Assembly (NCBI RefSeq): GCF_040712085.1
Contig: NZ_JBFCVK010000003.1
Location: forward strand, 186,001 to 250,000
Source of the DNA: Aquibaculum sediminis
Lineage (GTDB): Bacteria; Pseudomonadota; Alphaproteobacteria; Kiloniellales; DSM-21159
Reading direction: 5' to 3'
DNA: 64,000 nt
Shown one piece after another: positions 16,079 through 23,712 of the stretch. A model generated the notes under the pieces. The model had not been told where the DNA came from. It was given only the letters and a program-made list of their open reading frames with translations, and did no database searches. Made by a program: the position numbers and the translations under genes. Numbering within the stretch: position 1 is the first letter of the stretch; each line of letters begins with the position of its first letter.

Positions 16079-17122
16079 ATGCAAGGGCGCAGAACAACCG
16101 GCTGGGTCGCGGTAAGCATTCTGCTGAGCGCGCTGCTGGGCATCCTTGCCACGGCTCCCGCCACGCCGCTGCATGCGCAGGAACCGGAAGCGGCCGAGCG
16201 CCATCAGGTCTATATCGCCACCTTCCGCGGCTGCGAGGAGGTCTGCGAAGCCTTCAAGAGCTACCTGCTGGACCGCGGCCTGGCGGTGGAGTTCATCGAG
16301 CGCTCCATCGAACGCGACACCACGCGCATTCCCGATCTGGTGGAAGAGGTGAAGGACCTGCAGCCCGACCTGCTGGTCACCTGGGGCACGGCGATCAGCC
16401 TCGGCATGGTCGGCCCGGTCGGCACAACCGACAGCGAGACCTATGTCACCGACATCCCGGCCGTCTATCTCTACGTGGCCGACCCGCTGGGCGCCGGGCT
16501 GGTCAACCGCCCCGACGTGTCGGAGCGCCCAAATCTGGCCGGCGCCAACATCCAGGTGCCGCTCGAGGCCCAGCTGCGCGTCATGCAGTCCTACCAGGAG
16601 GTGGACCGGATCGGCGTGGTCTACGGGGCCGACGAACTGAACTCCGTGGCTGCGGTGAGTGCCCTGCGCGTCGCCGCCTCGCGCTTCGGCGTCGAGGTCG
16701 TGGAGCAACAGCTTGATCCGGGCCCCGAAGGCCGCCCCCTGCCGGAGTCCATCGCGCCGGCGATGCAGGCCATTGCGGAGCAGGAGCCGGACTTCCTGGT
16801 CACGGTATCCAGCTCCTTCATCATCCAGAATGTAGAGGCCTACACCGCCGCCGCGGTCGAGACCGGCCTGCCGGTCTTCACCTCGGCGGAGCTGCCGATC
16901 CGGCAGGGCGATGCCATGCTCGCACTCTTCGCCTCACTTTCCAGCATCGGTCAGGTCGCCGGCTATCAGGCCGAGCAGATCCTGCGCGAGGGCGCCGACC
17001 CGGCCAACCTGCCCACCCCTTCGCTGCGCCGCTTCACCCTGCTCATCAACATGCCGGTCGCGCTCGCGCTGGAGCGCTACCCGCCCATGCTGGTGCTCCA
17101 GATCGCCGAGTTGATGGACTGA
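16079..17122 (+). CDS. Periplasmic binding protein, ABC_sub_bind type
   Basis: This 347-residue protein has a signal peptide ending near ATPLHAQ (residue 35). The mature part is a two-lobe periplasmic binding fold of the ABC_sub_bind (TrpX-like) family, with HQVYIATFRGCEEVCEAF, PDLLVTWGTAISLGMVG, IGVVYGADELNSVAAV and FLVTVSSSFIIQNVEAY. Relatives bind amino acids or other small molecules, often for ABC importers. No ABC permease or ATPase is encoded nearby; both neighbours are sensor proteins, so it may present ligand to their extracytoplasmic domains. AAGGGGGGGC lies upstream of ATG 16079. The ligand cannot be read from the sequence. Confidence 0.85.
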   Translation: MQGRRTTGWVAVSILLSALLGILATAPATPLHAQEPEAAERHQVYIATFRGCEEVCEAFKSYLLDRGLAVEFIERSIERDTTRIPDLVEEVKDLQPDLLVTWGTAISLGMVGPVGTTDSETYVTDIPAVYLYVADPLGAGLVNRPDVSERPNLAGANIQVPLEAQLRVMQSYQEVDRIGVVYGADELNSVAAVSALRVAASRFGVEVVEQQLDPGPEGRPLPESIAPAMQAIAEQEPDFLVTVSSSFIIQNVEAYTAAAVETGLPVFTSAELPIRQGDAMLALFASLSSIGQVAGYQAEQILREGADPANLPTPSLRRFTLLINMPVALALERYPPMLVLQIAELMD

Positions 17123-17125
17123 GGC

Positions 17126-17947
17126 ATGCCGACGGCGCTCGCTCTTCGCATGACGACGATTCTCGGCAGCGTGCTGCTGGTGCTGGCCCTGCTGTTCAGC
17201 CTCGCCCTGGAATCAGTGCATGTGGACAGCGAGCGGGATCTGCGCGAAGGCCGCTTTGCCTACAGCCTTGCCCAATTGAAGCAGCGGGTGGAATCGCCGC
17301 TCTCCCTGGGGCTCGAGGTGGAAAGCCTCGACTATCTGCAGCAGCTGCTCGAGCTGGAAGCCGCTGCCGATCCCGAGATCCTGTCCATCGACCTGTTCGA
17401 TTCCGAAGGCAACCTCCTCTTCACCACCGACCGCGTCGGCATCCGCCAGGCCGTGCCCGAAGGCTGGCTGGAGGCAACCCTGCAACTACCGACGCCCGAC
17501 GAGGCCGAGCAGACCCCGGAAAGCGAAGCAATCTGGCATCTGGAGGAGCGCGACGGTCAGGCCCTGGGCGTGGCCCTGCACAACGATTTCGGGCTTGTGG
17601 TCGGCGGTCTGGTTCTGCGCCACAGCATCACCCGCGTCGGCGAAGGGTACCTCTCGGCGCAGAACATGGCGCTGGCCCTGCCTTTGGCGCTGGCCCTCGG
17701 CGGCACACTGATCGGCGGGCTGCTGTTTCAGCGCCTCTGCCGCCCGGTCGAAAGGGAAGCCGCCGCGCTGGCCGAGGCCCTGGATAGGCCTCAGGCCGAA
17801 AGCAAGACCCTGGACAGCAAGACGGCAACCAACGCCACGGGCAGCCTGATCGCAACGGTCACGGCCCTGCACGGCGCGGTTCAGGCCGCCGAGCGCCGCT
17901 GCCGCGAGGCAACCGGTGAGGTGGAGCGCATCGATGGCCGTAACTGA
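17126..17947 (+). CDS. Second two-TM sensor protein
   Basis: This 273-residue paralogue-like counterpart of the sensor at 13191 has TM1 at about 11-30, an extracytoplasmic domain and TM2 at about 186-205 (LALPLALALGGTLIGGLLF). A short cytoplasmic HAMP-like/coiled-coil tail follows. The shared motif is PLSLGLEVESL (58-68) followed by PEILSIDLFDSEGNLLF (83-99). It starts 3 bp after the binding-protein stop and its 3' end overlaps the next gene by 14 bp, so translation is probably coupled. No enzymatic output domain is present. Like its counterpart it directly precedes a sensor-MFS-like gene. Confidence 0.8.
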   Translation: MPTALALRMTTILGSVLLVLALLFSLALESVHVDSERDLREGRFAYSLAQLKQRVESPLSLGLEVESLDYLQQLLELEAAADPEILSIDLFDSEGNLLFTTDRVGIRQAVPEGWLEATLQLPTPDEAEQTPESEAIWHLEERDGQALGVALHNDFGLVVGGLVLRHSITRVGEGYLSAQNMALALPLALALGGTLIGGLLFQRLCRPVEREAAALAEALDRPQAESKTLDSKTATNATGSLIATVTALHGAVQAAERRCREATGEVERIDGRN

Positions 17948-19937
17948 CCAGTCGCCCCTCGCTCCAGGCGCCCCGGTGACGAAGGGCGAGACGCTGGACG
18001 AAACGGCGGACGCCGACAGCCGGGCCCTGCTTGTGCAGACCGGCTGGACGCTGCGGCTGCGGGTCCGGTTGGTGCTCTGCGGCCTCCTGCTCGTGCTGCT
18101 GACTGCCGGGCTGAGCGGCTGGCTTGGGCTGCGCGCCGTCGAAGACCGCCTGGAAAGTGAGATGACCTCGGCCTCGCGCACCGTGGGCAACGGCTTGGTA
18201 CAGCAGTTCGAGCTCGCCCTGGAAGCCGGCATCCCCTTTGAGCGCCTTGCCGGTGTCGAGGCCTTCCTGGCGACGACCACCAGCTTCGACGACCGCATCG
18301 GATTTGCCACCCTGCTCGACGGCGAGGGCGCGAAGGTCGCAGCCGCCGGCCGCGACAGTGGCCTGGTGCCGGACCGGCTGGGCGCTGACTCGCTCAACGC
18401 AGAAGCCTTCCGCCCCGCCGGCCATCTGGCGGTGATCGCGCCCATTTCGCACGGGGGCACGACCCAAGGCTATGTGCTGGTTGGCGTCGCCGATGGTCTG
18501 CCGCCGCACACGATCCTGGCGTTTGCGGCCGCCGCCGCTCTGGCCACGCTGGCCCTCCTGGTGCTGCTGCACGAAGCGCTGCGCGCAACCCTGTTCAAGA
18601 GCGTGGAGCGACCCGCGGAGGCGCTCGCGCGCCTGGCGGCGGCCCTTGAGCGCGGCGACCTGTCTCGCACCACCTGGCTTGCAGCCCCGGGCAGCATGGG
18701 CCGGCTGCTCCTCGCCACCCGGCACCGACTTGCCGGCGTCAACACCGCCTTCCACGCCTTCCTGCTCAGCGCCTTCGCCGCCCGGGCCGGCCATTTCGAG
18801 CCGCCGGTCCTGCGGGAGATCACCGATGTGGTGCGCCGCGGGCTCGGCCCGCATCGACTGCCCCCGGTGGCCGGTGCCTGGCCGGTGGCCGTGGCCGGCG
18901 ACGGTCTCTTCCGGCTGGCCGTCTTTGCGCTGCTGCTGGGCGAGGCGGTGCTGCTGCCGGGCTGGTGGAGCCTCGGCGCACTGGAGGCGCTCTCGACAAA
19001 TGCCGCCACGGCGGTGCTGGCACTGCCGCTGCTGCTCGCCATTCCGCTGGGCTATGGCCTGGCCGGGCGTGCCCTGGCCGGCTTCGCCCCGGGCATGACC
19101 TTCACCGCCGGCGCCCTGATCGCCGCCGCCGGACAGCTCGGCTTGGCCCTGGCGGAATCCCCGGAATCGGTGATGGCGCTGCGCGTTCTCGGTGGATTGG
19201 GCATCGGCATGGCCTTTCGCCCGCTGGGGGGTGGCGCGGCGCTCACGCGCGGGGCGCTGCTGGCCCTGGTGGCCGGCGCCGGCCCGGGCTTTCTCTTCCT
19301 GGCGCTCACCGGCTCGCCAAACCTGGCACCGCTGGCCGCCCTGGTCACCGCCATAGGCGGCCTGCTCGTCGGCCAGACCCTGCCGGAACGCAACGAGGCG
19401 ATGGATGGCGCCATCGAGGCACAAGCGACGCCACGCTGGCTGCCGCTACCCCTGCCGCTGTTCAGCCTCGGCCTGCTGGCGGCCCTGCTGCCGACGCTGT
19501 TCGCGGACCGCGCCGCAGACAGCGGCACCACAGAAATCGTCGCACTGCTGGCCATCGCCATCGCGCTGCTGGCCGGCGTGCTGCTCTCGGGCAACCTTGC
19601 CCCGGCCCTGGGGCTGGTGCGCACGCGCCGCTTCGCCGCCCTCGCGGGCGGGCTCTGCCTCGCACTTGCGGCCTTCCTGAGCCAGGCGGCCCCCTCGTCC
19701 CTGCAGGCCATGTCGATTCCGGCGCTGGCCGCTGCTGTGCTTGCCGGGCTGCTGCTCACTGCAGCGGTCCTGACCGCTGACGCGGGCCACAGCGCACCCC
19801 GGAGCACGCAGAATGTCTTCGCCCTTGCCGGCGGCACGGCGGTCGGCCTGCTGGCGATCAGTGCCTTTGGCTGGCCGCTCCTCTTCGCCCTGGCGGCCGC
19901 CGCCCTCCTGGCCACCAGTCTGATGGGGAGGCGCTGA
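17934..19937 (+). CDS. Second sensor-MFS-like fusion, degenerate transporter motif
   Basis: This 667-residue protein has a cytoplasmic N-terminal stretch of about 40 residues and TM1 at about 44-66. Its extracytoplasmic domain carries LALEAGIPFERLAGVEAF (94-111), TM2 is at about 193-213, and a HAMP-like linker follows. From about 322 there are about twelve hydrophobic segments that align by position with the MFS half of the 14029 protein (RLAVFALLLGEAVLLP against MPLFLFFFATELSRSFLP). The charged MFS motif A is lost: GRALAGFAPGMTF replaces the GRFGSRR form. It may therefore be a membrane receptor rather than a transporter. Start ATG 17934 is preferred, with GAGGTGGAG 8 bases upstream. Confidence 0.8.
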   Translation: MAVTDQSPLAPGAPVTKGETLDETADADSRALLVQTGWTLRLRVRLVLCGLLLVLLTAGLSGWLGLRAVEDRLESEMTSASRTVGNGLVQQFELALEAGIPFERLAGVEAFLATTTSFDDRIGFATLLDGEGAKVAAAGRDSGLVPDRLGADSLNAEAFRPAGHLAVIAPISHGGTTQGYVLVGVADGLPPHTILAFAAAAALATLALLVLLHEALRATLFKSVERPAEALARLAAALERGDLSRTTWLAAPGSMGRLLLATRHRLAGVNTAFHAFLLSAFAARAGHFEPPVLREITDVVRRGLGPHRLPPVAGAWPVAVAGDGLFRLAVFALLLGEAVLLPGWWSLGALEALSTNAATAVLALPLLLAIPLGYGLAGRALAGFAPGMTFTAGALIAAAGQLGLALAESPESVMALRVLGGLGIGMAFRPLGGGAALTRGALLALVAGAGPGFLFLALTGSPNLAPLAALVTAIGGLLVGQTLPERNEAMDGAIEAQATPRWLPLPLPLFSLGLLAALLPTLFADRAADSGTTEIVALLAIAIALLAGVLLSGNLAPALGLVRTRRFAALAGGLCLALAAFLSQAAPSSLQAMSIPALAAAVLAGLLLTAAVLTADAGHSAPRSTQNVFALAGGTAVGLLAISAFGWPLLFALAAAALLATSLMGRR

Positions 19938-22069
19938 TGAGCGCACGCCTGCGCCTGCTGCTGATCGCCGGCCTGCTGCTCGCGCTCGGCGTTGCCGGCA
20001 GCCTGATCTGGACCCGCAGCGTCGCGCTTCCCAGCGTCAGCGAAGCCGAGTTCCAGGTGCATCAGCGCGAGCAGGCGCGGCTCTGGCGCACCCTGGTGGA
20101 GCAGCAGTCGGGGCTGCTTTCCCTGGCTGCGGAGGAGTTGGCCGAACAGCCCTGGCTGCCGCGGCTTCTGGACCAGGACCGCCCTGACCTGCTGGCCACC
20201 CGCATCGCCAGTGAACTGCCGACCCTGGAGCGGCGCTACGGCCTGCGCAGCGTCGAGATCGTCGACAGCGAGGGCCGGCTGCTCTACCCGCAGACAGAGA
20301 ACGGCTCGAACGGACAGCGCGTCGGCAACCTCGAGGCCCGCGCCACCACGGCCGCCGGTGCCGATGCCGAGGCGGGCGATGAGTTCGCCGGCTTCCGACA
20401 GAACGCGCAGCGCGACTTCGTGCTGGCCTACACCCGAACGCTGCCGAACGACGCGCGCGTGATCGTCTCCTCCGGCATGGACAGGCTGCTCCAGGGCATC
20501 TCGCGCAATGGGGTTGCGCCGGCACGCCCCGCCGCTTTTGCCGACCTGCGTGGTCAGACCGTCGCGCTCTCCGGACCGGACGAAGGCCAGTCGCTGCTGC
20601 GCCAGGTGGTGGCCGGCGAGGTTGCGGTGCCGGAGGGCCTGCGGCTGCTGGAAACGCCGCTTTCCGACATCGCCGAGCGGCCCATCGGACAGCTCTTCTC
20701 GCTGCTGCCGGCCGAGCCGGTCAGCGAGACCATGAACCGGCTCTTCCTGCTGACCGCCGGACTGGGCCTGGCGCTCTTCCTGCTGCTGCTCCTGGTCCTG
20801 GCCCGGGCGCTGCACAGCGAGTTCGCGCCGCTCGATCGCCTGATCCACGGCGTGACCGCGCTCGCGGCCGGCGACAGCGAGGTGGAGGTGCCGCGCCATG
20901 CCGGCACCGACGAGGCCGGCCGCCTGTCCAGCGCCCTGCAGCAACTGCGCCAGCGCGCGCTGCTGCTCACCACGCTGGAGATCTCCCGCGAACGGCAGCG
21001 GCGGCGGCAGGAACGCTTCCTGCGGCGCCAGCTCACCGGTCTGGCCGAAACCCTGGAGGGCAAGGACCGCGAGGCGCTGCTCGGCGACCTGGAGCGCCTG
21101 GAGCGCACGGCCCGGCGCGAAGGCGCGCAGCAGAGCGACCTGCTGGGGGCCGCCGACGGCCGACTGGAAAAGGCGCTGCTGGAGCCCCGCGCCGGCGGCC
21201 AGGATGACTTCGCGCTTCTGGCAGTGGCCTTCGAGAACCTCTCCTTCCGCATCCGCGATCAGAACGCCAACCTGAAGCAGCTCGTCTCCGAGCTGAACGA
21301 GGCCCTGCGCGCCAAGAGCGAGTTCCTGCTGCTGCAGCAGGAACTGGACATGGCGCGCTCGATGCAGCTCTCCATCCTGCCGCCGGACCGCCCCGAACAG
21401 AACGGCCTGGCGGTGCACGGCATGATGCTGCCCGCCAAGGAGGTGGGGGGCGACTTCTACGACGCCTTCGAGCTGCCGGACGGGCGCCTGGCGCTTGTGG
21501 TCGCCGACGTCTCGGGCAAGGGCGTGCCGGCGGCCTTCTTCAGCCTGATCACGCGCACGCTGCTGAAAGCCATCGCCACCGCTGATGCCGAGCCGCGCGC
21601 TGCCATCGAGCGGCTGAACGATCTGCTCTGCGCCGAGAACGAGCAGATGATGTTCGTCACGCTGTTCTTCGGCCTGCTGGAGCCGGAAACCGGCCGCTTC
21701 GTCTACGTCAACGGCGGCCATAACCCGCCCCTGCACTTGCGTGCGTCCGGCGAGGTGGAGCTGCTGCAAGTGACGGGCGACATGGCACTGGCGGTGATGG
21801 AGGAGCAGGACTACCAGGAGCGCGAAGTCATTCTGGAGCCCGGCGATCTGCTCCTGCTCTATACCGACGGCGTGACTGAGGCCTGCGATCCCGTGAACAA
21901 CGAGTTCGGGGAGGAACGCCTGTTGAGCGAACTGCGGCGCAATCAGGACACGCCAACCTGGATGATGCCGCAGGCCCTGGGCAACGCGGTCAAGGCCTTC
22001 GAGAACGGCGCCGCCCAGGCCGACGACATGACCATCCTGGCGACCGGCTACCGTCGCGGCGGCAGTTAA
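19937..22069 (+). CDS. Membrane HAMP-SpoIIE (PP2C) serine phosphatase
   Basis: This 710-residue protein has TM1 at about 7-27, a large extracytoplasmic domain containing YGLRSVEIVDSEGRLLYP (101-118), TM2 at about 269-289, a HAMP domain and long coiled coils. The C-terminal PP2C domain of the SpoIIE/RsbU type runs from about 465. Metal-binding acids are present in VGGDFYDAF (D506), VADVSGKGVPAAF (D524), YTDGVTEA and ADDMTIL. It should dephosphorylate the STAS protein at S54 in response to a membrane signal and so switch the RsbW-like kinase. The start codon overlaps the previous stop (TGATG), indicating translational coupling. It ends the gene run and converges on the formyltransferase. Confidence 0.93.
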   Translation: MSARLRLLLIAGLLLALGVAGSLIWTRSVALPSVSEAEFQVHQREQARLWRTLVEQQSGLLSLAAEELAEQPWLPRLLDQDRPDLLATRIASELPTLERRYGLRSVEIVDSEGRLLYPQTENGSNGQRVGNLEARATTAAGADAEAGDEFAGFRQNAQRDFVLAYTRTLPNDARVIVSSGMDRLLQGISRNGVAPARPAAFADLRGQTVALSGPDEGQSLLRQVVAGEVAVPEGLRLLETPLSDIAERPIGQLFSLLPAEPVSETMNRLFLLTAGLGLALFLLLLLVLARALHSEFAPLDRLIHGVTALAAGDSEVEVPRHAGTDEAGRLSSALQQLRQRALLLTTLEISRERQRRRQERFLRRQLTGLAETLEGKDREALLGDLERLERTARREGAQQSDLLGAADGRLEKALLEPRAGGQDDFALLAVAFENLSFRIRDQNANLKQLVSELNEALRAKSEFLLLQQELDMARSMQLSILPPDRPEQNGLAVHGMMLPAKEVGGDFYDAFELPDGRLALVVADVSGKGVPAAFFSLITRTLLKAIATADAEPRAAIERLNDLLCAENEQMMFVTLFFGLLEPETGRFVYVNGGHNPPLHLRASGEVELLQVTGDMALAVMEEQDYQEREVILEPGDLLLLYTDGVTEACDPVNNEFGEERLLSELRRNQDTPTWMMPQALGNAVKAFENGAAQADDMTILATGYRRGGS

Positions 22070-22094
22070 TCAAAAGAAATCGAGACGATCGGGT

Positions 22095-22910
22095 CTAAGC
22101 CTCTAACCCTTCCGGCAGGAAGTGCCGGGCCAGTGCCAGATAGTCCTCCGGCTCCACCATGACCTTGCCCGCCGCCTCGAAGCGCGCCAGGGCCTCCGCA
22201 TCGGGAAGGCGAAGATAGCGCCGGGGGGCCGTCGGCGACTGCGTCTGCAGCGCGGGCGGGTTCCCCTCGGCCAGGCCGCGGGCCAGTTCGGCCAGCATGT
22301 CGGCGCCCTGCAGGTAGTTCTGCACCATGGTGTAAAAGAAGGAGCGCCCCGGCTCGATGGGCCGCTGGCGCATCAGGGCGATGGGGCCGGTGTCGATGCC
22401 CTCGTCGATCTGGTGCACCGTGGCTGTGGTAGTGGCTTCACCGTCGTGCATCGCCCAGAAGGCCGCATGCAGGCCCGGACGCTCCGGCAGGGCGCCGGAA
22501 TGCAGGTTCCAGGCGCCCAGGCGCGGCAGGGCGATGTCATCGGGCTGCAGCAGGAAACCGAACTTGAAGGTGAGGATCATGTCGGGCGCGAGTTCACGAT
22601 AAAGCGCACTGCGCCCGGCACGGCCCATGCCGTCGGCAATGATCAGGCGAATGTCGTGGCGCGCCGCCAGGCTTTCGAACGGTGCCAACTCACCCGGCGC
22701 GCCCGCTGCCGCCGCGAGGGGAAAAAGAACCTGGTTCGGCAACTCCTCCTCGAAAAGCCGCAGCATGCGCAGCTGCGGCACCGCCAGCGCGCCGCTGCGC
22801 AGGCGGTTGGCCAGGAGCAGCGTGATCCGTGCAGGCGGAAGTTGTGGCAGCATGCGATGAAGCATCAGGTTCGCCACCAGATCGCGCTTGCTGCAGAGGA
22901 GTAAATGCAC
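22095..22910 (-). CDS. Stand-alone formyltransferase-family enzyme
   Basis: This 271-residue protein has the folate-dependent formyltransferase fold of the Fmt/PurN/ArnA group. The catalytic triad is intact: N135 and H137 in GAWNLHSGALPERPG and D173 in DEGIDTGPI. The N-terminal part is short and the OB-fold of methionyl-tRNA formyltransferase is absent, so this is not the housekeeping Fmt. It may formylate an amino-sugar or another amine, or have lost formyl transfer. I chose GTG 22910 because GGCGAGG is 5 bases upstream; an ATG at 22937 would add 9 residues. It is divergent from a GNAT gene with 96 bp between them, which suggests shared control. Confidence 0.78.
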   Translation of the reverse strand: MHLLLCSKRDLVANLMLHRMLPQLPPARITLLLANRLRSGALAVPQLRMLRLFEEELPNQVLFPLAAAAGAPGELAPFESLAARHDIRLIIADGMGRAGRSALYRELAPDMILTFKFGFLLQPDDIALPRLGAWNLHSGALPERPGLHAAFWAMHDGEATTTATVHQIDEGIDTGPIALMRQRPIEPGRSFFYTMVQNYLQGADMLAELARGLAEGNPPALQTQSPTAPRRYLRLPDAEALARFEAAGKVMVEPEDYLALARHFLPEGLEA

Positions 22911-23006
22911 CGATACCTCGCCACTTTGTAGAACCACCCGTAAGGGTATAGGCTCCTTTGCTGAAGGTCACGCCAGCAGGAAACGTCAAGCGGGGGATAA
23001 GCGTCA

Positions 23007-23651
23007 ATGCCGTCACCAGAGCTGGAGCAGGCAGCGGTTTCACACTCGCATCGCTACCGACCGACCGAGGACGGCGAGCGCCTGCGCGCGCTGCTGGAAG
23101 GCGAGGCGCTGTGCCCGCAAGCGGCCGTGCGTCAGGGCGATGAGGTGGAGGCACGACTTGCGCCCTGCCCCTCCGGCGAGCCGCTGCGCTTCCTCTCACC
23201 GGATGCCGAGGCGACGATCCGCGCCCTGTCGGAAGCAATTCGTTTCCTGCCCAAGGTGACCTGGAAGACCAGCCACACGGAAATGCTGGTCAAGGGCCTG
23301 CGCGACGGCCGCTGGCACGGCATGGCTCTCGAGCATCGAGAAACAAAACTCGTGTCCTACCTCGACTATTGCCTGCGCGAAGAGCTCAACGAGGTGGAAA
23401 TCGGCTTCTGCATGACCCATCCGGATCACCGCGGCCGGGGTCTGGTGAGCCGGCTGCTGGCCAGCCTGCTGCTGCTGCACTTTCATCGCGATTTCCGGGT
23501 CTCCACCCATGAATCCAACCTCCCGATGAGTCGCGCCCTGGCCCGTTTCGGCTTTACCGTGATCGAAGAACGGCCGCGCGATCGGATCAACGGAGAGACC
23601 ACGCTCTACCTCATCCGCAAGGCAGGCACCGGCTTTTCCCTGGAAGCATGA
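23007..23651 (+). CDS. GNAT-family N-acetyltransferase
   Basis: This 214-residue protein has a GNAT fold in its second half. The acetyl-CoA loop is MTHPDHRGRGLVSRLLASLL near residue 136, preceded by strand NEVEIGFCM, followed by STHESNLPMSRALARFGF and the final strand ETTLYLIRK. The first about 80 residues are not recognisable GNAT sequence and may be a substrate-binding extension. Such enzymes transfer acetyl from acetyl-CoA to an amine. The substrate is unknown, but the divergent formyltransferase makes a shared amine-modification role possible. The N-terminus from ATG 23007 lacks a strong ribosome-binding site, so the start may be later. Confidence 0.8.
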   Translation: MPSPELEQAAVSHSHRYRPTEDGERLRALLEGEALCPQAAVRQGDEVEARLAPCPSGEPLRFLSPDAEATIRALSEAIRFLPKVTWKTSHTEMLVKGLRDGRWHGMALEHRETKLVSYLDYCLREELNEVEIGFCMTHPDHRGRGLVSRLLASLLLLHFHRDFRVSTHESNLPMSRALARFGFTVIEERPRDRINGETTLYLIRKAGTGFSLEA

Positions 23652-23712
23652 GGCACGGCCATGCAGCTTTTCCTTTTGTCGCTGTCACCTCAAAGGCCTA
23701 TCTCCTGGCGTC

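Noticed and set aside
19052..21769. Very long minus-strand frame opposite the second sensor-MFS and SpoIIE genes
   Set aside because: The plus-strand genes have clear domains and overlapping start/stop codons. The antisense frame is rich in Gln, Arg and Ala with no signal or domain.
17860..22069. Possible cell-division or sporulation role of the SpoIIE-type protein
   Set aside because: The SpoIIE name refers only to the PP2C phosphatase domain. The organism appears to be a Gram-negative alphaproteobacterium and no sporulation genes are present.
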